10,662 nucleotides of DNA, from the NCBI GenBank assembly GCA_013695175.1, contig JACDAZ010000509.1:1-10662 (forward strand), in the 5' to 3' direction. The DNA is from Flavisolibacter sp. (GTDB lineage Bacteria > Bacteroidota > Bacteroidia > Chitinophagales > Chitinophagaceae). A program made the position numbers and the translations under genes. The notes under the pieces were generated by a model, which saw nothing but the letters and a program-made list of their open reading frames with translations, ran no database searches and had not been told where the DNA came from. This document shows, one piece after another, positions 1 through 8,210 of the stretch. The stretch's first letter is position 1; each line of letters begins with the position of its first letter.

Positions 1-890
1 AAAAGTATATCAGATCTAATCCCAATTACAAGTGTCTTTGCTTTTATTTTTTTCAGTGCATCTTCAATAGAATTTCGTCCCCTTCCCAAATCATGATAAT
101 CCATTGATTTACTTAAAATGTAATAACTAAATGCATTAAATCTTTTAGCCAGCTTTTCTCCCTGGTACTTTTGATAGGTTTCAGCACGAAAGATCTGTTG
201 ATCCCGTGGAAGATCTTTTGTATCTGCTGTTACGCCTTCCTGATTAAAATAATAGGTATAATAATTTCGATAGGAAAGTAGGGCAATAGCACGTGCTGCT
301 TTCATTCCTTCCATTCCGGCTGATGCATGTTCATTTTTCCATCCAGGATCGTTTTCAATACAAATACGTTGCGTTGCATTAAAAGCAATTGCCCAGGGTG
401 AGTGTTTTGCATTGGTAGCAAGAGGAAAAATAAAGTCAAAAAGTTCAGGCTCCTCTACTGCCCATTCCAGCAATTGTTGTCCTCCCATGGATCCACCTAA
501 TCCAATATGTATTTTATCAATCCCTAAAAATACTTTTAGATGTTGGTATACCCTGATCATATCCCTTGTAGTAAACAAAGGAAATTTATGATAGTATGGT
601 GTGGCTGTAACAGGATTTAGATCTAAAGGACCAATACTGCCATAACAACTTCCCGGCATATTTACACAAACAATAAAATATTCTGCCGGATCAAAATATT
701 TTCCTTCTCCTACTAAACCATACCACCATTCTGCCGGATCACTATTGGCGGTTAAGGCATGAAAAACCCACACCACATTATCTCCCTGTTTATTTAAAGT
801 ACCATATGTGGTATAAGCTAAATGAAAGCCGGGAATAGTTATTCCCGACTCCAGATGAAATTTTAGATCTGAGTGAAAGACTTTTACCAT
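1..890 (-). CDS. metX: Homoserine O-acetyltransferase, C-terminus cut by window edge
   Basis: Transfers an acetyl group from acetyl-CoA to the hydroxyl of homoserine, giving the O-acetylhomoserine used by the metY product encoded upstream in the same operon. The 296 visible codons show an alpha/beta-hydrolase fold enzyme. The nucleophile elbow is GGSMGG at residues 132-137, with Ser134 as the expected catalytic serine. The family-typical stretches HALTANSD (44-51) and VNMPGSCYGSIGP (77-89) are also present. SDIL at 293-296 carries the probable catalytic Asp294; the catalytic His and the last 50 or so residues lie beyond position 1. The start at 890 was chosen because it is the first ATG in frame and lies 10 bp after the stop of the OsmC-like gene, which implies cotranscription. 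A succinyltransferase specificity cannot be excluded from sequence, but the adjacent O-acetylhomoserine sulfhydrylase favours acetyl transfer. Confidence 0.93.
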   Translation of the reverse strand, partial: MVKVFHSDLKFHLESGITIPGFHLAYTTYGTLNKQGDNVVWVFHALTANSDPAEWWYGLVGEGKYFDPAEYFIVCVNMPGSCYGSIGPLDLNPVTATPYYHKFPLFTTRDMIRVYQHLKVFLGIDKIHIGLGGSMGGQQLLEWAVEEPELFDFIFPLATNAKHSPWAIAFNATQRICIENDPGWKNEHASAGMEGMKAARAIALLSYRNYYTYYFNQEGVTADTKDLPRDQQIFRAETYQKYQGEKLAKRFNAFSYYILSKSMDYHDLGRGRNSIEDALKKIKAKTLVIGIRSDIL

Positions 891-900
891 ATCAGATAAA

Positions 901-1356
901 TCAGGTAAGCAAAACCGAATTTGTTACTGAATAATTTATCTGTGTAATATTTGATAAATTGTCATTTACCGGGCATCGATCTTTTACTTTGGAAATTAAC
1001 TCTGTAATCACAAAATCAGGAGCATCTGAATCAATATCCAATTGCACATTAATGTTATGAAAGCCTGCCCTGTTAATTTTAGAAGTACCAAATAACTTTG
1101 AGGGATCAATGTTACCATCAATATTAATAATTAAAGAATTGATATTGATTCCTTCTTCCCGGGCTATAAGATAAAACACCACATTTAAACATCCAGCATA
1201 ACTTCCTAATAAATATTCTACCGGGTTAGCTCCCTCATCGCTGCCACCTAATAAAGGTGGCTCATCTACAATGAAAGAAAATTGTCTTGCCTTTACATCC
1301 AACTTTGTTGGGCTCAGGCTTTTACCTTGTATGGAAAAATTTAAATTATTTGACAT
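901..1356 (-). CDS. OsmC/Ohr-family thiol protein in methionine operon
   Basis: A 151-residue cytoplasmic protein of the OsmC/Ohr superfamily, whose characterised members reduce organic hydroperoxides with a reactive cysteine pair. Both cysteines are present: Cys56 in NPVEYLLGSYAGC (44-56) and Cys128 in DRCPVND (126-132). Glu47 in the NPVEYL segment matches the conserved acidic position near the first cysteine. There is no signal peptide or membrane segment, and the length is normal for the family. It starts 28 bp after metY and ends 10 bp before metX on the same strand, so it is almost certainly cotranscribed with the homocysteine-forming enzymes. No Shine-Dalgarno sequence is visible. The peroxidase role is family knowledge. 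A role in handling sulfide, persulfides or thiol oxidation during direct sulfhydrylation is inference from context. The actual substrate is unknown. Confidence 0.88.
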   Translation of the reverse strand: MSNNLNFSIQGKSLSPTKLDVKARQFSFIVDEPPLLGGSDEGANPVEYLLGSYAGCLNVVFYLIAREEGININSLIINIDGNIDPSKLFGTSKINRAGFHNINVQLDIDSDAPDFVITELISKVKDRCPVNDNLSNITQINYSVTNSVLLT

Positions 1357-1384
1357 AGTTGTATTTAATTAATTGATGAAGGAA

Positions 1385-2780
<1,396 letters not shown>

Positions 2781-2787
<7 letters not shown>

Positions 2788-2798
2788 TTACGGCATAC
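2781..2798 (-). promoter_or_regulatory. Perfect 7-bp hairpin with GNRA loop, overlapping leader ORF stop
   Basis: On the minus strand GTATGCC and GGCATAC flank the tetraloop GTAA, giving a perfect 7-bp stem with a GNRA-class loop. The 5' arm is made of codons 19-21 of the leader ORF and the loop contains its TAA stop, so translation to the end would open the stem. The following bases (TTTAGTTAATCC) are not a good T-tract, so it does not look like a simple intrinsic terminator. A competing 6-bp pairing is possible between TGCCTT (2808-2803, codons 16-17) and AAGGCA (2789-2784). A role as a switch in attenuation is inference. Confidence 0.7.
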
Positions 2799-2853
2799 AA
2801 TAAAGGCAGCAACAAAGTAAATTAAAAGAGTTTGTATATGGTCTTGACTTCAT
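2788..2853 (-). CDS. Polycysteine leader peptide (21 aa), probable cysteine attenuator
   Basis: A 21-codon ORF runs from ATG at 2853-2851 to TAA at 2790-2788, in the 5' leader of metY. The peptide begins MKSRPYTNSF, and residues 11-21 read NLLCCCLYCMP. Three consecutive Cys codons (TGT TGC TGC, 2814-2806) are followed by a fourth Cys and a Met at codons 19-20. The predicted promoter -7 element ends only 8 bp before the ATG, so the mRNA would be leaderless or nearly so. The Cys run lies just upstream of a perfect hairpin whose loop holds the stop codon. Polycysteine short ORFs that act in cis as cysteine-responsive attenuators are established in mycobacteria. By analogy, ribosome stalling here under cysteine shortage would raise metY-osmC-metX expression. 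The peptide itself probably has no function. Position, composition and hairpin together make chance unlikely, but expression is unproven. Confidence 0.72.
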   Translation of the reverse strand: MKSRPYTNSFNLLCCCLYCMP

Positions 2854-2861
2854 GGCTACTT

Positions 2862-2892
2862 CAAATTTATATTATGTAACGAGACTTAAAAA
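2862..2892 (-). promoter_or_regulatory. Bacteroidota-type promoter for the metY operon
   Basis: On the minus strand TAAATTTG (2869-2862) matches the Bacteroidota -7 consensus TAnnTTTG exactly. A TTTT (2892-2889; consensus TTTG) lies 19 bp upstream, which is the expected spacing. Transcription should start near 2859-2855, giving a leader of about 150 nt to the metY ATG and placing the polycysteine ORF at or within a few bases of the 5' end. The promoter lies directly after the ppc gene, so metY has its own promoter even though ppc is on the same strand. Confidence 0.65.
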
Positions 2893-2916
2893 ATTTATTT
2901 TAATAACAAGAGATAT

Positions 2917-5478
2917 TTAAATAGAATTTCTGCCAGCGTTAACAATTCCAAATGAAGATCTTACAACCAGTTTTTTGAATGCGTCTGTTAAAATTCCTTC
3001 CTCCCCGTTTCTTAACTCTGCAAGGGCATATTGCTGGATGGTTGTTAATGGTAAAACGATTCTTTCCCGCATTTGAATAGAAAGTTTTTCAACCGGGTAA
3101 TCTTCCATTAATTCCTCCTTTCCTGATACCAGAAGCAAATATTTTTTAGTCAGTTCAAATTCCTTAAAAATCAGGTTCCATATACCTTCATATTGGGGAT
3201 GGTTTTTTAAATACTCTGTTAAAGGAAAGAAAGTTTTTTTCATTGCCATTTCACAATTATCCAGCAAGGTTTTAAAAAATAAAGAATGCCGGTAAAGATT
3301 CTTTACAGCACTTAATTTTCCATTCTTCACTATAACCTCCATTGCGGTACCTACACCATAAAACCCGGGAACGTTGAGTTTTAACTGGCTCCAGGCCCCA
3401 ACAAAAGGTATAGCTCTTAAATCCTTAAGATCCAGACCCTTTTGTTTTCCTCTTTTTGTCGGTCGACTTCCAATATTTGTTTCACCATAATAGTTTAATG
3501 GACTCACATTTATGAGAAAATTCAAAAATTGGGGATGCTTTTTAAATTCATTATAGGTATCGTAGCTTATTGCTGCCAATTCATCAATTAATTGTTCATC
3601 TTCTGCACGCAAATTATTTGTCCTGGGAAACAAATCATTTGTTATACCTGCATGAAGCAATTGTTCTATATTAAACTGAGCTCCCTCTATATTACCAAAA
3701 GTGGAACTTACAGTTTGACCCTGTATCGTTAACTGAATTTCTTTTGTAGAAATATTACTACCCATTGATGCATAAAACTTATGAGTTTTACCACCACCTC
3801 TTGCCGGAGGCCCACCTCTGCCGTCAAAAAAGATGACACTGATCCCATGTTTTTCTGAAATGGCCGTAAGTTCTTTTTTTGCTTTAAAAATGCTCCAGTT
3901 GGCCATTAAATAACCTCCATCTTTTGTACCATCAGAAAAACCAACCATAATGGTTTGAGTCTTATTACGCCTTTCTAAATGCTCTTTATATATATTGTTT
4001 GAATAAAGCTGGTGCATTACAGAAGTAGCCAATCTCAGATCATCTATAGTTTCAAAAAGTGGAACTATATCTATATTCAGCGATGTTTTGTTCCAGCCAT
4101 TTAACAAAAACAAATGATACACTTCCAATACATTTAAAGCACTATGACTCTGGCTGATGATGTACCTGTTACAACCTCTTTCGCCATTGTATTTTTGAAT
4201 AACAGGGATTAATAGAATAGATAAAATAGTGTCTTTGGAAATATCATTGTATAAATCTTTGTCTACAGTTCCTGCAGATTTTTCTAAAGCAAAAATTTTT
4301 TCCTCATCAGATAAATTTGCGTAATCAGCTGGCAGCAGTTTTTCCTTTTCTGCAATTTCTTCCAACACTTTGTTGTGAACTGAACTTTCCTGCCTGATAT
4401 CTATTGAGGCAAAGTGCAATCCAAAAACTTCAACTTTATATTTTAGATTATTCACAAGGGAAAGGAACAAACCATTATGCTCTTTTACCAGTATTTCGCT
4501 GATAGATTGCAGGTACTGGACGATTTCGTTTTTTGTGAGTGTTGTTTTTTGTTCGGGGATGAAAATATTTTCATATAATTTCATTTCCAGCTCCAGTAGT
4601 ATTGTATCCACACCTTTAAAAGTTAGTCTTCGCTTCAATTGTCGTACATCCAGGTAATAACATTTTAAGATACTTGATCGTAATGCATCAGCAACTTTTT
4701 GAGTTGTATCAGCCGTAACATTGGGGTTTCCATCCCTGTCACCACCAGGCCAAAATCCTAAGCTAATAATATTGTGATCATTTGAAACCTGGTTACTAAA
4801 GCGGTCTTTTAACAGAGAGAGGATTCTGCCCCCGGCATTATAAAATATGTTTTCCAGGTACCATATCAGGTTCATAGCCTCATCGTAAGGTGATGGTTTT
4901 TCTTTTTTAAAAAAAGGAGTTTTTCCAAGTTGCTGCAAATACAGGTTGACCCTGTTAGTATTATTTTCTTTTAAGGCTTTAGCCAAATCATTGATAATTC
5001 CAAGAACAGGACCAGGATAAAATTGTGTTGGATGAGCAGTCAAAACAAGTCGAACAGAAAAATCATTTAATTTTTTGGACAAGGCTTCCTGAGCTCCTTG
5101 TTCAGTAACTACTGATTCAAGGTGTTTTAAAGTTCCCACACCTTTTACGTCTGTTATTTCTTTGAAGGCAGCATCTTCCAAAGCATCAAACAATACTACT
5201 TGCCGCTCCATGTATTGAATAAACCTGAACAGCAAATCTACCCTTCCCTGATCATCCTTTAAAATAGTGTACCTGTCGAAAAAATCGTTTAAAATAAAAG
5301 TGGGACTTTGGCCTTTATCATATCCCTCCTCACAATGATTTAAAAGCAAAGAGAGAAGAATACCGGTTTTTTCAATCCGGTGAAAAGGAAGCGATGTAAA
5401 CAAACTGTTGTATAGCTGGAATTTAATGCCTACATCTTTTTTAAAATATTCGAGTTCCAAACTTGATGATGACTCCAT
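2917..5478 (-). CDS. ppc: Phosphoenolpyruvate carboxylase
   Basis: Carboxylates PEP with bicarbonate to oxaloacetate, the anaplerotic source of aspartate and thus of the threonine/methionine pathway encoded around it. At 853 residues it is slightly shorter than the E. coli enzyme (883). Landmarks run in family order: LVLTAHPTQ (144-152) with the catalytic His149; GGDRDGNPNVTAD (245-257); VFGLHFASIDIRQ (351-363); VPLFETIDDL (472-481); GFSDGTKDGG (513-522) with Lys519; the glycine-rich loop DGRGGPPARGGG (552-563). The C-terminal RN pair (850-851) corresponds to the Asn that belongs to the aspartate-inhibition site in E. coli, so the protein is complete. One departure is Gln at position 152, where many PEPCs have Glu after HPT. 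The ATG at 5478 is the first in frame and lies about 32 bp downstream of a candidate promoter. It ends 209 bp before metY and is probably monocistronic. Confidence 0.95.
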   Translation of the reverse strand: MESSSSLELEYFKKDVGIKFQLYNSLFTSLPFHRIEKTGILLSLLLNHCEEGYDKGQSPTFILNDFFDRYTILKDDQGRVDLLFRFIQYMERQVVLFDALEDAAFKEITDVKGVGTLKHLESVVTEQGAQEALSKKLNDFSVRLVLTAHPTQFYPGPVLGIINDLAKALKENNTNRVNLYLQQLGKTPFFKKEKPSPYDEAMNLIWYLENIFYNAGGRILSLLKDRFSNQVSNDHNIISLGFWPGGDRDGNPNVTADTTQKVADALRSSILKCYYLDVRQLKRRLTFKGVDTILLELEMKLYENIFIPEQKTTLTKNEIVQYLQSISEILVKEHNGLFLSLVNNLKYKVEVFGLHFASIDIRQESSVHNKVLEEIAEKEKLLPADYANLSDEEKIFALEKSAGTVDKDLYNDISKDTILSILLIPVIQKYNGERGCNRYIISQSHSALNVLEVYHLFLLNGWNKTSLNIDIVPLFETIDDLRLATSVMHQLYSNNIYKEHLERRNKTQTIMVGFSDGTKDGGYLMANWSIFKAKKELTAISEKHGISVIFFDGRGGPPARGGGKTHKFYASMGSNISTKEIQLTIQGQTVSSTFGNIEGAQFNIEQLLHAGITNDLFPRTNNLRAEDEQLIDELAAISYDTYNEFKKHPQFLNFLINVSPLNYYGETNIGSRPTKRGKQKGLDLKDLRAIPFVGAWSQLKLNVPGFYGVGTAMEVIVKNGKLSAVKNLYRHSLFFKTLLDNCEMAMKKTFFPLTEYLKNHPQYEGIWNLIFKEFELTKKYLLLVSGKEELMEDYPVEKLSIQMRERIVLPLTTIQQYALAELRNGEEGILTDAFKKLVVRSSFGIVNAGRNSI

Positions 5479-5513
5479 TAATTTTCAATCATTAACTATA
5501 AAAATACACTAAA

Positions 5514-5542
5514 CAAAAGTTGAATAGACTTCTGTTCTCAAA
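5514..5542 (-). promoter_or_regulatory. Candidate promoter for ppc
   Basis: On the minus strand TTTG (5542-5539) is followed after 17 bp by AACTTTTG (5521-5514), one base away from the Bacteroidota -7 consensus TAnnTTTG. Transcription would begin near 5510, leaving a 5' leader of about 30 nt before the ppc ATG at 5478. The spacing is slightly short of the usual 19, so the match is moderate. Confidence 0.42.
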
Positions 5543-5573
5543 GACTCAATTTCTTTTTATATCTTGTACTGTA

Positions 5574-5586
5574 TTGTGCAGCGCAA
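5574..5586. promoter_or_regulatory. Imperfect dyad in the ppc-thrA divergent spacer
   Basis: TTGTGC-A-GCGCAA is a 13-bp dyad with one mismatch between the half-sites, 32 bp upstream of the candidate ppc -33 element. It is GC-rich compared with its A/T-rich surroundings and could bind a dimeric regulator of ppc, thrA or both. A short dyad like this can also arise by chance. Confidence 0.22.
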
Positions 5587-5627
5587 GTTTAAATAAATTT
5601 ATTTTTTTTTAAAATTGTCGTTCCTGC

Positions 5628-5672
5628 ATCTAATACTTAAACTACTAACTTTTTGGGTAGTATCTAATGCTT
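5628..5672 (+). repeat. Direct repeat flanking a small hairpin upstream of thrA
   Basis: ATCTAATACTT (5628-5638) and ATCTAATGCTT (5662-5672) are 11-bp direct repeats with one mismatch, start to start 34 bp. Between them lies an inverted repeat, ACTACT (5641-5646) and GGTAGT (5656-5661), forming 6 bp including one G-U pair around a 9-nt loop. The arrangement sits 60-105 bp before the thrA ATG. It may be an operator pair or leader RNA structure. Apart from this, the dyad at 5574-5586 and a nine-T run (5602-5610), I see nothing in the 254-bp spacer. I found no convincing promoter for thrA. Confidence 0.4.
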
Positions 5673-5732
5673 TTGCTGGCGCTATATAAAAAATAAGAAT
5701 AAACTTCTTTATTTAATTAATTTCAAAAGAAC

Positions 5733-8177
5733 ATGCAGGTTTTAAAATTTGGCGGAACATCTGTAGCCAATGCCGGGAATATCAAAAAAATAAAAAACAT
5801 TATTCATACAAAAGCTACCCATACCAGGACAGTTGTTGTGGTATCTGCTTTTGCCGGTGTTACTGATAAATTATTACAATGCGGATCCCTGGCAGCTGAT
5901 GGAGATAATAAATATAGTACCGAACTAAAAAAATTATCGGCACAACATTTAGAAGCCGTTAATGAGTTGATGCCGGTTTCGCACCAGAGCCACATGCAGA
6001 TTTTTGTAATGCAGCAATTAAACCAGGTTGAAGATATATGTAATGGTATATACCTATTAAATGAATTTTCTGCTAAAACCAGAGATCGCCTGGCAAGCTA
6101 TGGCGAATTAATTTCATCTAAAATTATTTCAGCTTTTTTTTCCTCTGAAGGGATAGCTAATTACTGGGTTGATGCACGTTCTATCATAAAAACCAATTCT
6201 CAACATACACATGCTATAGTTGATTTTCAAAACAGTGAAAAGTTAATCAATGAATTTTTTAATAATAATAATGATGGACTTATTATAATTCCCGGTTTTA
6301 TTGCTTCTGATGAAGGAGGACATACTACAACTTTGGGAAGAGGTGGTTCTGATTATACAGCAGCTATATTAGGAGAAGCTTTGAATGCTGCTAATGTAGA
6401 AATATGGACCGATGTTTCAGGCATGATGACAGCCGATCCACGATTGGTTAGTAATGCAAAGCCTATCAAAGTCATTTCCTATCATGAAGCGATGGAATTA
6501 TCTCATTTTGGGGCTAAGGTTATTTACCCGCCTACCCTTCAACCATTAATGAAAAAAAGTATTCCTGTCTGGATAAAAAATACTTTTTTACCGGAAGATT
6601 CCGGAACACTTATAAAATCGGATACTGTTAACAACGGAACTATGATACGCGGTATATCCAGTATAAGCCAGGTGGCATTATTGAGCCTGGAAGGTAGTGG
6701 CATGGTGGGTATACCAGGTTTTTCAAAACGGTTGTTTGAAGCTTTGGCACATCACGATATAAATGTAATTCTGATTACACAAGCCTCATCTGAACATTCT
6801 ATTTGCGTAGGTGTTGAACATCAGTCTGCAGCAAAAGCTAAAGAAATTATTGATAAAGCATTTGCCCTGGAAATTGAATTGCAGAAAGTTCATCCACTTG
6901 TTATAGAAAAAGATCTTGCCATACTGGCCTTAGTGGGCGATCAAATGAAAAGTCATCCAGGAATAAGTGGAAGAATGTTTGGTATTTTGGGTAGAAATGG
7001 AGTGAATGTTAGAGCCATTGCACAAGGTTCTTCTGAACGAAATATTTCTGCTGTTATCAATTCAAAAGATATTACCAAAGCATTAAATGCATTACACGAA
7101 GAATTTTTTGAACCATCTTATAAGCAGCTTAATGTATTTATAGTAGGTACAGGGAATGTGGGCAGTAAGCTAATTGCTCAAATAGCACAGCAACAAGCTT
7201 ATTTACAACAAAATCTTCTTTTACAAATACGGGTGGTGGCATTGGGAAACAGCCGGCGAATGATATTTAATGACAAAGGTGTAAACTTAAAAAACTGGAA
7301 GGAGGCATTAGAAAATGGTGAAGCAATGGATCTTGGAGAATACATTAACCAGATGCAACAAAAGAATCTAAGAAATTCTGTGTTTGTAGATATAACTGCC
7401 AGTGATAAAGTAGCAGCAGTATATGAACAAATTTTTATAAAAAATGTATCAATAGTTGCCTGCAATAAAATTGCCTGTTCTTCTCCCTACAATTATTATT
7501 TTAAACTAAAGGAATCAGCAAGAGATCATAATGCTTCTTTCTTTTTTGAAACGAATGTAGGTGCCAGCCTGCCTATTATAGCTACATTGAATGATTTTTT
7601 AAATAGTGGTGATACTATTACCAGGATTGAAGCAGTGTTGAGTGGTACACTAAATTTTGTATTTAATAATTATGATGGCAAAATCTCTTTTGCTGAAGTT
7701 GTAAGACAAGCCCAAAAAGAAGGATATACAGAACCGGATCCAAGACTTGATTTAAGTGGAATGGATGTGATGCGAAAAATTATGATCCTTGCCCGTGAAT
7801 CGGGAGGTAAATTAGAAATGGAAGATATTACAAATGAATCCTTCATGCCTTCATCTTGTATGAAGGGAAGTGTAGAAGATTTTTACAATGAGATGAAAAA
7901 TGAAGAAGCACATTTTAAAAAGTTATTTGCCGATGCAGAAAAAGAAGGTAAAAAATTAAAATTCGTTGCTTCGTATAAAGATGGTAAAGCCTCTGTTGGT
8001 TTAAAACATATAGCTCCTGAACATGATTTTTATCATTTATATGGTAAAGACAACATTGTTCTGTTTTATACTGATCGTTATAACGACCAACCGATGGTTG
8101 TAAAAGGTGCCGGTGCCGGGGCTGAGGTTACGGCTTCGGGAGTTTTTGCTGATATAATCCGTACAATGAAAGCATGA
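5733..8177 (+). CDS. thrA: Bifunctional aspartokinase / homoserine dehydrogenase
   Basis: Phosphorylates aspartate and, with its second domain, reduces aspartate semialdehyde to homoserine with NAD(P)H. Homoserine is the branch point to threonine and to the MetX/MetY route. The 814 residues are close to E. coli ThrA (820). The kinase domain has KFGGTSV (5-11), GELISSKI (124-131) and GRGGSDYTAAILGEAL (202-217). Two tandem ACT repeats follow at about 316-385 and 394-460; VILITQASSEHSI (345-357) resembles the threonine-responsive region of E. coli ThrA. The dehydrogenase starts with the nucleotide-binding GTGNVG (471-476), then VDITAS (552-557), ETNVGASLPII (606-616), SGTLNFVFNNY (637-647) and the catalytic segment GYTEPDPRLDLSGMDVMRK (664-682). 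The ATG at 5733 places KFGGTSV at the usual distance from the N-terminus. Threonine feedback is likely but inferred. thrB and thrC do not follow; the next gene, 33 bp on, is a methyltransferase. Confidence 0.95.
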   Translation: MQVLKFGGTSVANAGNIKKIKNIIHTKATHTRTVVVVSAFAGVTDKLLQCGSLAADGDNKYSTELKKLSAQHLEAVNELMPVSHQSHMQIFVMQQLNQVEDICNGIYLLNEFSAKTRDRLASYGELISSKIISAFFSSEGIANYWVDARSIIKTNSQHTHAIVDFQNSEKLINEFFNNNNDGLIIIPGFIASDEGGHTTTLGRGGSDYTAAILGEALNAANVEIWTDVSGMMTADPRLVSNAKPIKVISYHEAMELSHFGAKVIYPPTLQPLMKKSIPVWIKNTFLPEDSGTLIKSDTVNNGTMIRGISSISQVALLSLEGSGMVGIPGFSKRLFEALAHHDINVILITQASSEHSICVGVEHQSAAKAKEIIDKAFALEIELQKVHPLVIEKDLAILALVGDQMKSHPGISGRMFGILGRNGVNVRAIAQGSSERNISAVINSKDITKALNALHEEFFEPSYKQLNVFIVGTGNVGSKLIAQIAQQQAYLQQNLLLQIRVVALGNSRRMIFNDKGVNLKNWKEALENGEAMDLGEYINQMQQKNLRNSVFVDITASDKVAAVYEQIFIKNVSIVACNKIACSSPYNYYFKLKESARDHNASFFFETNVGASLPIIATLNDFLNSGDTITRIEAVLSGTLNFVFNNYDGKISFAEVVRQAQKEGYTEPDPRLDLSGMDVMRKIMILARESGGKLEMEDITNESFMPSSCMKGSVEDFYNEMKNEEAHFKKLFADAEKEGKKLKFVASYKDGKASVGLKHIAPEHDFYHLYGKDNIVLFYTDRYNDQPMVVKGAGAGAEVTASGVFADIIRTMKA

Positions 8178-8210
8178 TAAAAAGGATGAGAAATAAGCAA
8201 CCTTAAAACA

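Noticed and set aside
2878..2916. An intrinsic terminator after ppc
   Set aside because: The short region after the ppc stop is A/T-rich with T-runs but has no stem of useful length before them.
5617..5694. A TTG-started frame of 25 codons upstream of thrA
   Set aside because: Rare start codon, no composition signal and no ribosome site; most likely a chance open frame.
5667..5696. A 9-codon Leu-rich ORF (MLLLALYKK) upstream of thrA as a leader peptide
   Set aside because: Very short, has no Thr, Ile or Met run as expected for aspartate-family control, and lacks a clear promoter or terminator hairpin after it.
7199..7465. Minus-strand open frame of 88 codons within thrA
   Set aside because: It lies entirely inside the conserved homoserine dehydrogenase domain and encodes nothing recognisable; a shadow. 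The same applies to the other 61-64 codon frames inside or overlapping metY, ppc and thrA.
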